Assembly: GCA_964016875.1 (NCBI GenBank)
Contig: OZ024721.1
Coordinates: 13,870,109-13,934,108 of the forward strand
Direction of reading: 5' to 3'
From: Fallopia convolvulus
Lineage: Eukaryota > Streptophyta > Magnoliopsida > Caryophyllales > Polygonaceae
DNA: 64,000 nucleotides
Program-made: the position numbers and the translations under genes
The notes under the pieces: generated by a model
Seen by the model: the letters and a program-made list of their open reading frames with translations, nothing else
Told to the model about the DNA's origin: nothing
Database searches by the model: none
Shown here: positions 1 to 11,035 of the stretch, piece after piece
How the letters are laid out: each line of letters starts with the position of its first letter
How positions within the stretch are numbered: the stretch's first letter is position 1

Positions 1-640
1 AAAAAAATCACCAATGCCATTTTACGGTTTTTATATGCTTTCATCACATTTTTTACCGACTTCCTAGTAGTCGGTTTATAAGCGGGTTGTACATGATTAG
101 TCATCCAATTGTTAAATCCTAACTTTTCGGCAAAAATAAATGATAAGTGATCAACACAAATAGACTCGGAGAAGGCATACATGCTATTATTATGGTTATA
201 AGTAAATAAATGAGGGTTATAATGAGGATTAAGGGAAGAAGAAGTTGCAAACCCGGAGGGTTGGGATTGTCCTCGCATCATGCCTAATTTGTCGGGGTGT
301 GCTTTCTTCACATGACTCGACAATGTTCCATAGCCCGATCCCGACAACCATGTGTAATTCTTAGGACAATAGTTACAATGAACTTTAAATTTCTTGTTAG
401 GTGCATCATAAGCTCCCTTTCGAAAATGTTTTGTAAAATTGTCGCATTTAAGGGTTGGAGTCTCGGTCGCCTCGAATCTAAGATCCACATCCACTCCCTC
501 ATTTTCATTAGGAGTGGACGATCCCGGTTGTACCACATTGGGATTCGAGAAGTCCGATAAGTTAATAGGGAGTACAAATTTACATTTGCACCACTCTCTT
601 GTGAGCCAAAAATTTGATCAATATTAAGAAATCCTTCCAT
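1..640 (-). pseudogene. hAT transposase N-terminus with BED zinc finger (cut by window edge)
   Basis: Read on the minus strand, the ATG at 640 opens a protein starting MEGFLNIDQIFGSQES. The frame must shift by one near 570-580 to continue into PINLSDFSNPN and then a BED-type zinc finger. The finger has CNYC at the start of the second strand and HVKKAH at the end (C-x2-C ... H-x4-H), followed by a serine-rich spacer. This is the DNA-binding N-terminus of plant hAT transposases. The catalytic RNase H-like and dimerisation domains would lie left of base 1. The frame change makes this copy probably inactive unless there is an unrecognised intron. Family is clear; intactness of the rest is unknown. 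Confidence 0.8.
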
Positions 641-904
641 TTTCTTAAAATGTAACTACAAAAGTAAGTAAAGAGCAAGGTGTGGTAAAAAAATATGTAA
701 TGAAGAAGATAATGAACCTTAAAATTACAAAGCAATAAGATGTAAGAGACAATTTTTTTGTTTTTTTAAAAGAAAAATTATGAAATCAATTGTAAGAACT
801 AGTAAAGATTGAGCGATTGAGAATTGAGAGAGCTTTGTAAACTTGAGATATTGAGAGATTGAGAGAGATTGATAGCGTGAGTGGGAATGAGATCATGTAT
901 TGGG

Positions 905-914
905 TATTTATATA
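905..914 (-). promoter_or_regulatory. TATA box for the hAT transposase
   Basis: TATATAAATA on the minus strand, about 265 bp upstream of the putative ATG at 640. The intervening CT-rich stretch (780-890 on the minus strand) looks like a plant 5-prime leader. Confidence 0.55.
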
Positions 915-964
915 AGAAATTTATCAACTAGCCGTTGCAATTATGAACTAGCCGTTGACATTTA

Positions 965-1260
965 AACCAAAACCGCGACTGCAGCCTGAGAACCGCGATC
1001 GTGGTTTACCATTTCGCGACCGCGGCCTAAGACCCGTGGTCGCGGTTTTGTTTTTGGCTAAAACTCGATCATTCTATTGAACAAACCGCGACCGCGGGAC
1101 TCAGGCCGCGGTCGCGGTTTCAGATCTGGTTCATAGTCATTACCCAAGAACTGGTGGTTTGGAACCGCCAATTCACTGGTTCCGGGGTGGAGGAACCGGA
1201 CCCGATGGTTCAAGAACCGGAATTGCCGCCGATTTCCCGCCGGTTCAGACGAACCGGAAT
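965..1260. repeat. GC-rich inverted repeats upstream of the hAT promoter
   Basis: At least six copies of AACCGCGACCGCGG-like sequence alternate in both orientations between 970 and 1120. They include a perfect 15-bp inverted repeat (1083-1097 against 1106-1120, spacer 8 bp). The next 140 bp carry AACCGG motifs in both orientations. The base composition is very different from the AT-rich surroundings. Subterminal repeats of this kind bind transposase in known hAT elements such as Ac; that role here is inference. Confidence 0.6.
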
Positions 1261-1436
1261 CCAGGTCTAGATTATTGTTAACATGATGTATAACCAATTC
1301 ATGGAAAGGTGAGACTTGGAGTTTAGATAAATTTTTTTTCTTTTAAGTCTACTCAAATTGTCTACTCACTTGATAGTTGATACCCTCTTTCCATATTCTA
1401 TTATTTTAATTGTTTAAATTATTTGTTTATTTTTTA

Positions 1437-2300
1437 AGAAAAATCCGATTGGTGTCCTCGAGTTTTTGGCTTTTTTGGATGATGCCCTGAAAAAAACTTA
1501 TTCCTAGTGGTACCCCTAAACTTTACCAAATGTTCGACTGATGCCCTTTCTTATAATTTTTCGTTAGTTTATAACTAAATCTGTAGGTTTTTTAATGAAA
1601 TTTTTTTTTGCATTTAATTAAATTAAAACACAATTCTAATTTGTATTAAATATTATATTATATATATATATATTTGTCAAGTAGATTTTATGTTGTGTAA
1701 TTCAAATTTTTTAAGTTAAAATAAAAAATATTACAATATTTATATTAAAATAAATATATTTTAAGATTAAATTTTTTCATGTAGATTTTATATAGTAATT
1801 TTGACAATTTTTAAAGAAATTAATTTAATTTAAATTTTTTATGTACTCGAGAGTAACATAACGAAATTTCTATTAGTTTTTGAAAAAAAAATTGTCAAAA
1901 TTTTTAAATTACATAAAACCTACGTGACAAATTATAACTATGTAATATATTTATTTTAATATAAATATTACAATATTTTTTGTTTTAACTTAAAAATTTT
2001 AAACTATACAACATACAATCTACTTGACAAATTTATATATAATATAATGTTTTTAATATAGTATTTTATATGATTTATTTTAATTGTTATTAAACTAAAA
2101 TTTTGTTTTAATTTAATTAAATATGAAAATATTTTTTCCATTAAAAAACATACCAATTTGGTTCAAAACTAACAAAAATTCATAAGAAAGGGCATCAGTT
2201 GATATTTTGTAAAAGTTTAGGGGTACCACCAAAATAATTTTTTTTCCACGACACCATTTGAAAAAGCAAAAAACTTAAGGGCACCAACCAGAATTTTCCA
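1437..2300. mobile_element. Fold-back (Mutator-like MITE) element, copy 1
   Basis: An ~860-bp non-coding, AT-rich element that is an imperfect inverted repeat along almost its whole length. The left end (AATCCGATTGGTGTCCTCGAG) mirrors the right end (ACTTAAGGGCACCAACCAGAATT). Internal stretches such as GTCAAGTAGATTTTATGTTG and its inverse at 2010-2030 pair across the centre near 1860. A second copy lies at 30267-31136. No coding potential is seen. The flanks are T-rich and no convincing target duplication can be made out here. Confidence 0.75.
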
Positions 2301-2639
2301 TTTTTTTATTAATGGACAATTTTTTTTGTTTATTTAACTTGAAAAATAAAGAATATAGAAGGGAGAAGATTTAATGAATAGAGAATTTGAATTGACAAGA
2401 GTGTACTTGAGAAATAAGAATGGTTTGCAACTTGCAAATTGTAACTTGTATTTGAAAGAAGTGATTGGCCCATTATATGTAATTATGAAAAGCATGTCAA
2501 TTTCTTAGGCCATTTTGGGGGTCAGTCTTCAGGCATAGTACTGACATCCTAGGGGCAAGGGAATCAATGATATCCGCAAGATTTATATATCAACATTAAA
2601 ATATAATCTAATCATATAAAAATGTTTTAGATTTTTTTT

Positions 2640-3180
2640 TGATTATGTAAGAATTAGGGTGCTCTCTTTTACGGAGGGCGCCCTAGAGCATCCTTTCGGA
2701 TGATAACTAGAAGTTTTTGATGAGTCTTGATACACTCAACGGGGAGACTGTGGCCCAAATTTGCAATTTTGTCGGCCACAACGTTACATTCCCTAAAGAC
2801 ATGGTTAATCACTAGGTCCTGGTTTCCATAAATGGAAATAAGATGTCAGCGATAATGAGTTCGATCTCCCAAGGGCAATGGATTGTCCCTTTAACCACAT
2901 TAATGACCTAGAGATTATCCCCTTCAATTTCCATTTTTTCTATCATTCTGTTTTTTATTTGCCTAATCGCTTTCCGGAGGGCTAGAGCTTCAGCCTTTAA
3001 TACCAGACACTTTTCCAAAGCTAGTCGTCATAATGTCCGTTACTTGACCAAAGTGGTTTCAGAAAACAATTTCACCAGTAGTATTTCCATTGGACAATTT
3101 TGAGGCATCGAAGTTTACTTTAGTGTATCCCGGTTTGGGTTTTTTCCATTTACTTTGAGCTCTTATGTTTTTGTTTCGAT
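2640..3180 (-). pseudogene. Non-LTR retrotransposon RNase H-like (RVT_3) remnant
   Basis: On the minus strand from 3155 the frame reads WKKPKPGYTKVNFDASKL, the start of the plant LINE RNase H domain (PPxGxxKvNFDgs). It continues with AEALALRKAIRQIKNRM and IEGDNL and ends in CNVVADKIANLGH. Several stops and frame changes interrupt it. A T-tract at 2630-2640 could be the remains of the poly(A) tail. Only the extreme 3-prime part of a LINE is present; no reverse transcriptase was found next to it. Confidence 0.75.
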
Positions 3181-3489
3181 TCTTCGATTGAGATGTTAGT
3201 ATAATTTCTTCATCTTCTGTCCAAAAAATGTTTCAGATTAGTTCCTTAATACACAAATACAAGAAATAGACCTTATCATTTTTTTGGTAGCAAGAAATAG
3301 ACCTTATCATTTGAGGCTATAAAGTTTACATGCATAAAATAACATCTCTTCTTATCCTTTAGGGCTATAATTCTACTACCATGATAATACCTCAATCATT
3401 GATAAAATCATCACAAGATGGTCACATTAGTGCTGTAGTAATTTGTAATCCAAAGATAAATCTCAATTACAAGCAAATTTTCATGACAA
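3181..3489. other. Intergenic, no gene seen
   Basis: AT-rich spacer between the LINE remnant and the phosphatase leader. It contains a short tandem duplication of CAAGAAATAGACCTTATCAT near 3261-3310. No other structure seen. Confidence 0.6.
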
Positions 3490-4567
3490 ATGGAAGGTAA
3501 AAAAGAAAAAAAAAAAAAGCAGAAGAGCAAGTTTCAAGTGCGGTGGTGGGAGGCGACCTGCAATCTGCATTTGGCCTGCCCACTGCTGAACTCTCACTTT
3601 CATGGCTTCCAGTTACCTTCCACCACACATTCATCCGATTTCCCCTTTTCAGTTTTCCCGTTTTACTTTCTCTTCTCTACTTCAGCGATCCACACCGAAA
3701 AGGACGGGAATCTCACCTCTTTCACACAATCAACCATTTTTGCTTTCTCCGCCTTCTCTCACCTTTCTACTCAGCTCAATCAAATCGCATATTCAATTTT
3801 GGGTTTGTTTAATTGGAGATCCGACAACAGCAAAACCCGAAAAAGCCCCTTGCTACGTAGCTTCTTTTGACGTTGAATCACATAATATTATCTATTTGTT
3901 TAAACTTTAAACCCTAATAAATCCTCCAGTTGTCTTGTTTTGGTTTCCGCGTTTCTGGTACATATCGACCTCCGTCTCCACTTTGCTGCTGCTGACTGTT
4001 GACTTTTGAATGGTTTGAAGATGTTTGCTTAATTAGAGTTTTTAAGTTCATATCTTTGCTATCGAATTACGCGTATCGTGTCTGCGTCATTTCCTCTCCT
4101 ATTGTCGGTTGTTGTCGCTTTCAGATCTGACTTCTCGTTTGGTTTGGGAGGATAAACAATTTTGTTTATTTCGCCCCGTATGTGTTCTCAATTGCTTCTG
4201 ACATCTAAATCTTTGGCTTAACTAGGTATATCGACTTCTTGTTCAAAATTACATCTGGTGTCCACTTCTTCCGCAAGTAATTTACTTTACGCTATCTTAA
4301 GGACATTCTTATTTGTCATTATCGCTATCTTCACTTAATCTCGACTGATCTTTTCGCCATGAACTTCTGATTGCAGATCAAGTTTGGAATTGTATCTAGA
4401 TAATCGAGTTGTTGTGGAGTTTTGGAAGTTTGGAGTTTGAAGTGATCTGAAATTTTTTTGTTTTTATTTTACAATTGAAAGTTGTTGAGAGACTGTGGAG
4501 GCTTGTAGGGTTTCCAAAAGTGGGTTAGGCAGAAGATTTGGGGGAAATTGGTTCAAGAAGAGAGGAG
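3490..4567 (+). other. Phosphatase upstream region and 5-prime leader
   Basis: CT-rich stretches around 3590-3800 and 4080-4360 look like a plant promoter/leader, and GT..AG pairs would allow a leader intron. No clear TATA box can be picked and no transcription start can be fixed. The open frames here are low-complexity and are not credible genes. Confidence 0.4.
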
Positions 4568-7311
4568 ATGGGTTCAAGAGGAGGAAGGAGGCATCAAAAA
4601 CATGAAATGGTGCCCCTTGCTACTTTAATAAGTAGGGAGATGAAAAATGATAAGATGGAGAAGCCCACTGTTAGATATGGCCAAGCATGTCAGTCTAAGA
4701 AAGGGGAAGATTACTTCTTAATTAAGACTGATTGCCAGAGAGTTCCGGGAAATTCTTCATCAACATTCTCAATATTTGCCGTATGTGGCTTTTTTAACCC
4801 TCTCTTGTTAATTTCTATATGTGAAGAGCTCAGTTATTATGTAATTGATTTCTTTTTTTCAACTGAAACTTGATCCTTTTCAAGAAGCAAATCTGTTTTA
4901 TTATTAATGAAACGTGATTGAATCCTATAGTGGTTTGTTATCCTTGTATTTTACTAGTCTGTGAAGATTTAAGAGCTCTATTTTCTTATTCTTCATATCT
5001 TTGCTGTATTCCTATTGCATAAGTTCCATCTTAACTTCGTGCTAGTCATTCAAATTTGTTGAGTTAATTGCTCTAATTATTGGAATCAATGAAAAAGCTT
5101 CTTTTCAGGTGTAAGAAACGCTTTATTATGTATTACTTTCTTTTTTCTGTTAAATGAGCTTTGTGCATTTGTTCTGATCCAAGTGATCCTTTTTTACTTT
5201 CATTACTTTTTTTTTGCTTTTGTTGATCAATCACAAATGAGAATCTCAATTTCTTTCAAATCTCCAGATCTTTGATGGGCATAATGGGAATGCTGCAGCA
5301 GTATTTACGAGGGAACGTCTCTTAAATTATGTATTGAGTGCTATTCCTCACGGGCTTGGCCGGGATGAGTGGCTCCAGGCTTTACCTCGAGCCTTAGTAG
5401 CTGGATTTGTCAAAACTGACAAAGAATTCCAAAAGAAAGGTATTGAAATTTGCCATAGTTTAGTTTTTTTTCCTGCAAGTATCTTTTTATTCATTCCTCA
5501 TTTCACTAAGGCTTGTGCAACATCTTTGATTATTCAGAAGAAACATCAGGAACGACAGCTACGTTTGTGATTGTAGATAAATGGACGGTAACAGTCGCAT
5601 GTGTTGGAGATTCCCGTTGCATCTTAGATGCTCAGGGTGGAGCTGTTTCTGACTTGACAGTTGATCATAGACTTGAAGACAATGTTGAGGAGTAAGTGCC
5701 TTTTTTTTTTTTTTTTTTTCGTTTTGCTTATCATTCTCTTTTCTTTTTGGCTTGACTAACTTGGAATTGTTATGATTTACAGGAGGGAACGGGTTACTGC
5801 AAGTGGAGGTGAAGTCGGGAGGCTAAGCATCGTTGGCGGTGTTGAGGTGGGCTTCTATTATTTCAGGTGCTTTTGTAATCTTAATTTTTTAATTAATGAG
5901 TACGTAATTCATTTTACTTGCACAGATTGGTCCTCTTCGTTGTTGGCCAGGAGGTTTGTGCCTGTCTCGATCAATTGGAGATGTGGATGTTGGAGAGTTC
6001 ATAGTTCCAATTCCTTATGTTAAACAAGTGAAGGTATTTAGTTAAATCACCTTTTTCTGTGCTCTTTTTTCACATTTGTCACAAGGATGAGCACTAATTA
6101 ATCATTTCTTAATTGTTTTACAAAGCTGTCAAATGCTGGGGGGAGGCTTATAATTGCCTCTGATGGCGTATGGGATGCTTTATCTTCTGATGAGGCTGCA
6201 AAGTCTTGCCGTGGTTTGCCTGCTGAACTTGCTGCGCGACAAGTTGTGAAGGTAAATCTTATATCTTAAGATACTATGCTTTAGCCTCTGTTTCGATGCA
6301 TAAAACGTGTGGTATAAGACATTTATTATGCATTATAAAGTCTATTATGAAAAATGGATGTTTGGATCCCGAAAAAAGAAGCTTTTTGGCATCATGTATT
6401 TTGGCTCTTTAATAAATAAATCTTATATTAAATACTAAATTTTCAATCTTAATGCGCAAGCGCATTATTGCATGACAACCAATGAACCAAACAAATCCTA
6501 ATTATTACACCTTCACATAGAGTCATGACTCATGACATTTGTATCACCAAGAGATTTTAGTCTTTCATACCATGTTTTGGTTGTATAGTACTACATTGCA
6601 CTGCATGTGGCAGAAAAAATGAAGTGTTGGAATTCGATTGTGATTGCATTTTGGATTTCTGCTCAGGAAACATTGAGGACGAGGGGGCTGAAGGATGACA
6701 CAACATGCATTGTTGTAGATATAATTCCCCCTGATAATTCTCCACCAATGCCATCTCCTAAGCAACCAAATAAATTCAAATCTCTGTGTTTCTGGAGGAA
6801 GTCCCGTTCTCTTCCAAAGGAACTATCAAAAAAGTTATCAGCTGTGGGGATAGTTGAAGAACTTTTTGAAGAAGGCTCAGCTATGCTTGCAGAGAGGTGA
6901 GTTTCCATCTCCTATTCTCCTTTAGATAAGGGCTTATTTGATTCAAATTTGTGTTGCCAGTTTTGAGAATGAAGGTGATTTCTAAGATATAACAACAACT
7001 ATTTGAATTACCATAAGCAAATGAAAATATTTCAAATTTAAAGATTGGATTCTCAAAGCTGACCATATGTTCTCTTGCTTCCATCTAACAGATTGGGAAA
7101 TGAAGAACTATCTACACAAGCAACATCCAGTCTTTTCAATTGTGCCATTTGCCAAGTAGATCTTGCACCTAGCGAAGGCATCTCTGTTCACGCAGGCTCC
7201 ATCTTCTCCACCAGTGCAAAGCCTTGGCAAGGGCCCTTCCTCTGCTTTGACTGTCGTGACAAGAAAGACGCCATGGAAGGAAAACGCCCCAGTGGAGTCA
7301 AAGTCACTTAA
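4568..7311 (+). CDS. Protein phosphatase 2C (PP2C), group of Arabidopsis At1g47380/At1g68410
   Basis: A metal-dependent Ser/Thr phosphatase, 428 residues, from eight exons: 4568-4780, 5268-5439, 5538-5691, 5783-5846, 5926-6033, 6126-6251, 6667-6896 and 7092-7311. All borders are GT..AG and phases agree. Motifs in order: GQACQSKKGEDYF; FDGHNG from residue 73 (metal-binding Asp and Gly); SGTTATFVIV; VACVGDSR; LTVDHRLEDN; GGLCLSRSIGDVDVG; IIASDGVWDALS; DDTTCIVVDI. A tail of about 120 residues follows the catalytic core. It holds GIVEELFEEGSAMLAER and a CAIC ... CFDC cysteine-pair module that could bind zinc. ATG 4568 was chosen because it gives the family N-terminus (MGSRGGRRHQK); no upstream in-frame ATG exists. 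Exon 3 has tandem CAG/AAG acceptors (5537/5540), so one residue may be optional. It looks intact. No signal peptide or membrane segment is seen. Confidence 0.93.
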
Positions 7312-7708
7312 TTTCGAATGCCTTTTTAGAGTTTTCAGTTCATTCAATTCATTCAATCCCTAATGCGTGTGCCAGTTTCTGGCCTATTATTGGAGATTCT
7401 TTTTCTTTTGATTGTCTTACAACTGCTGTATATGTAGTAGCTAGAAGAAGTGTATGAATTTATTCTAGTATCTAGGTTGATCCTGGGGTTCCCCAAGAGC
7501 ATAGCATGCCTTTGGAAGCCGGTGAGGATGCTGAGACTCGTCGATCGGTTGTTCGACACTGGAACCTGGGTTATTCTTTTTGTATAGTAAAAAAATGTGA
7601 GTTTAGTGATCATCCCAAATGTCATGAACTGGTTTGGAGTGGCTTGGCTGGTAGTGTCATTTTTTGTTTTCCTAGAGCAGAGGTATATTCATTGTTTTTC
7701 TTATTTCA

Positions 7709-7714
7709 AATAAA
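7709..7714 (+). terminator. Poly(A) signal of the phosphatase gene
   Basis: AATAAA about 400 bp after the stop codon, following a T-rich stretch; a plausible near-upstream polyadenylation element. Confidence 0.5.
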
Positions 7715-7749
7715 ACAGAATTACCATTCTTATTTTATTTTATTTTGAT

Positions 7750-8220
7750 AGCAAATACCATTCTGATTTTAGAACTTGTCAAAGCCAACTTTTTTTTTTT
7801 TTTAGCACGTGTTGTTTTTTTTTTCTTCATCGTCTTGTTTCGTCTTTATCCAGTTTTAATGCCCCAACTACAGTAGCACCAAATGGAATGTCCCGTTTAC
7901 CATTGAAAATGTATCCTGGTGTGTTCTTATTGCAATTTTGCCTGTTAAAGAGCAATATATATATTTTTCATAAGTGCTTTATGCAAAGAATCACTGTATT
8001 TAGGTTGGAAATGTTTTTTTTTTAACCTAAAAAAACCATTGGAAATATTATTTTTTCATTTTTTGATTTTTTTTATAATAAGAATACCCAAACTTACATT
8101 AATATGAAACCAAATCGTTCAATAACAAATCATAAAAGACCAAAAGCAAAGGCGAAGTACTCTAAACAAGAGGAATATGACACCATCTTCCTAGAAAAGT
8201 AGTAGCTTTATTGGCACTTC
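7750..8220. other. Intergenic, no gene seen
   Basis: AT-rich with several T and A runs. No coding frame, repeat or RNA gene recognised. Confidence 0.5.
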
Positions 8221-8223
8221 TCT

Positions 8224-8520
8224 AATGACCCTTTGGAGAGGTGTAAGTCCCGTGTTGTTGCCAATGACTATTTTGAAGAGATTGGTGTTGATTGTGATGT
8301 GAATTTCAGTCTTGTGGTGAAAATTACTACTATTTGCACCATTCTACATCTCCTTGTCTCTCGTATATGGCCTAACCATCACCTTGATATGACGATTTAT
8401 TTCTTACACGACACTTTTCAAGAAACTACACACATGTTTCAACCACCCCAATACCAAGTAAATTTGCCTTTTAAAGAAGTCTCTATACGAGTTGAATGAA
8501 ACAGGCTCCTTAGGTATGTT
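8224..8520 (+). pseudogene. Copia reverse-transcriptase fragment
   Basis: The frame WHFSNDPLERCKSRVVAN continues to GVDCDVNFSLVVKI, HHLDMTIYFLHDT, QETTHMFQPPQY and KKSLYEL. It aligns in order with the Ty1/copia RT segment (LERYKARLVA ... FSPVVK ... LDVKNAFLHG ... QPPGF ... LKQAPR). Catalytic context is substituted and the fragment is only ~95 codons long. No LTR was found. Confidence 0.75.
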
Positions 8521-8540
8521 ACCGACAATTTGCCTCTTAT

Positions 8541-9200
8541 GAACAAGCCGACTTCATAAATTTACATGAAAATTTCTTGAACTAGTTTTACCCGTCGTAC
8601 CATGTACGACTACAATTCGATATTTTATAAACATTATAAATAGGATATTAATAAATAAATAAAAATATAATATAAACTTTAATATAAGTAATTTATTGTT
8701 CGCAGAATGTATATAATTTTTTAATCAAATATTATATTCTTCCTATTTTATTACTTTTCATGTACGTAAATTTAGAGTTTATCAAATATTTCAATATCTA
8801 TTAAATATTTTACTATCCATTTTTATTAATTTTAAAAAATTTAACTATTTATCATTATTTTTTTATAATAGAAAATCACTATATTTCTATAAATAAATTC
8901 TTCAAAAGATATATGATAAAATATTTATATTTATTTTAAAATATTTAAATATTTTATCTTTCATTTTAAATATTTGTATAAGGAAGCTTTCAAAAAAATA
9001 CTATTATATTAAATAGATATTTTTTTGATGTTAGAGATAATTTAAATAGTTAAAAAGAATTTAATAGAAAGAAGTTATAATAATAGAAATTAAAATTAAT
9101 TTTTTAAATATGAGGTGGGGCCAGAATCGTTCTGGCGGCTCAAAAAGGTACAACTTTAATATATAGTTATAGATGGTATGCATCTATATCAAAATTACAA
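8541..9200. other. Very AT-rich spacer
   Basis: About 650 bp of AT-rich sequence without an open frame or recognisable repeat. It separates two Copia fragments. Confidence 0.5.
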
Positions 9201-9204
9201 TAAA

Positions 9205-10142
9205 ATTGTTGAGTTTGCTTTTCTAGTTGATGATGTTGTGAAAAACTATGTGCATGATACTTATGCAGAAGCTATAAAATGTGCTCATACTAAGGATTGG
9301 TTAAAAGCTATGCATGAAGAAATTGAATATATGCATGTGAATAACACATAGATTCTTGTTCCTAAACCTGATAAAGTTAAGCTGGTTGATTGCAAATGGA
9401 TCTCTAAACTTAAAGAAGGAGTAGAAAAGAATGATCCGCCTAGATACAAAGCCAGGTTAGTTGCTAAAGGTTTTGCTTAAAAAGAGGATATAGACTACAA
9501 TGACATATTCTCTCCCGTTGTTAAGTATAAAACCACGAGGCTTCTTTTAGCTATGACTATTTTCTATGATTGGAAACTTGAACAGATGGATGTTAAGACT
9601 GCTTTCTTGCATGGTGATTTGATTGAAACCATTTACATGCGCCAACCTAAAGGCTTTGTTGATAAAACAGATCTCACCATGCTTGTTTGTTAAAAAAAGT
9701 CCATTTATGGGTTAAAACAACCACCCATATAGTGGAATAAGAAATTTGATGTATGTATGTATGCTTAATATGAGTTTCACTAGAAGTAAGTATGACTCTT
9801 GTCTCTACTTTAAGAATGTGAAAACTAAAACTCCCCTGTATGTGGATGACATCTTGTTGATTAGTAATTCTAAAGTTTCTATCTCTAGGGCTAAGCATGA
9901 TCTTAAAAGACATTCTAACATGAAAGACATGGGTCCTGCATGGAAAATCTTAGGAGTTAAAATCCTAAGAAACATACCTAAAAGAACAATATACTTGTCA
10001 AAAACTGAATATGTTTATAATGTTCTTGACAAGTTTGCAATTAAGAGATCCAAACCAGCTCCAATACCCTTTAGGAGGGGATTTGGAGTTCTCTAAGAAG
10101 GATTGCCCGGTTACTGAAGCTGACAAAAAGAAGATGGATTGT
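9205..10142 (+). pseudogene. Copia element pol, left part (interrupted by a Gypsy insertion)
   Basis: Reverse transcriptase of a Ty1/copia element: EAIKCAHTKDWLKAMHEE, DCKWISKLKEG, RYKARLVAKGFA, FSPVVKYKTTRLLLAM, LEQMDVKTAFLHGDL, YGLKQPP, the YVDDILL active-site box near 9840, then MGPAWKILGVKILR. At least four in-frame stops and one or more frame changes make it dead. It stops at ...EADKKKMDC at base 10142, where the Gypsy element starts, and resumes at 14261. Confidence 0.85.
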
Positions 10143-10989
10143 TGATGCAGTGAAGCCAACCATGTCTCCTACCGACGTCGATGAGTTGATTCGAGTGCCT
10201 TCTGACGGACCAATCACAAGGAGTCGAGCTAAGAAGATTGCTCAAGGCACACCAACAATCTTGGTTCGATTGGCAGCTGTTCTTGAAGAGCCAAGCAAGA
10301 CAAAGTGGGTCTCGTGCATTCGACATCAATTGAGCCCGGATTCCATGGATTAATTTATGAGGACCGAAAATCACATTATTTCTTTATTTAGAAACATGTA
10401 TTAATTTGTCTCACTTTAGGGCTGAATTTAGTAAGTGACCGGGTGAGATAAGTTGGTATGTGGGTTAAAGTCAACCCTTTGACTTGACCATTCTAAGTAG
10501 AGAAAATATATTTATTATTATTATTATATAAGCGTGTTTCTTATTTAATAATGTAGAGAAATTCAATCAATAGGCTTATGTTAGTTGGCTGAATATTCTC
10601 TCTCTTGGTTGTTAGAGATATTTTTAGTTTTTTAGAGATATTTTTAGTTTGTTAGGATATTTCCTTAAATAAATAAATCAGCAATGATTTATTTTATTTA
10701 AGGGAATCTAGTTAGTTAGCTTTTTAGATATTTTATTATATCTTGGGAATCAAGACAAGGAGGCCAATTTTACCCCTCTAGGGCCGGCCATGCTTGTGCC
10801 TTGCTCTTCAAGGATTAGCTTTGTATTCTACTATAAATACTTTTGCATCTCATTAATAAAAATCAGCTTGAGAGAGTAAACCCAAATTGGTTTAATCTAT
10901 CTCTTGGGCTCCAAAAAAATACAATTGTTTCTTGTGTGGTTCGAGCATCATCATCAATCATCAATCATCATCTCTCATCGAACTCTCTC
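10143..10989 (+). repeat. Left LTR of the Gypsy element, truncated
   Basis: Matches 13127 onward closely until CGAACTCTCTC at 10989, with scattered substitutions and small indels. It lacks about the last 290 bp of the LTR. A TATAAATA box lies at 10832-10839. The first ~100 bp can still be read as the C-terminus of pol. Confidence 0.9.
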
Positions 10990-11035
10990 GTACCTGAAGA
11001 TGTGATGCCTGAAAGATGTGATGCCTGAAGAGATA

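Noticed and set aside
308..640. A 110-residue minus-strand protein from 640
   Set aside because: Only its first ~22 residues match the hAT transposase; the rest is out of frame with the BED finger.
3490..3910. Open frames of 89-126 residues before the phosphatase
   Set aside because: Low-complexity Ser/Pro/Phe-rich text in a CT-rich leader region; three overlapping frames, none with a recognisable motif.
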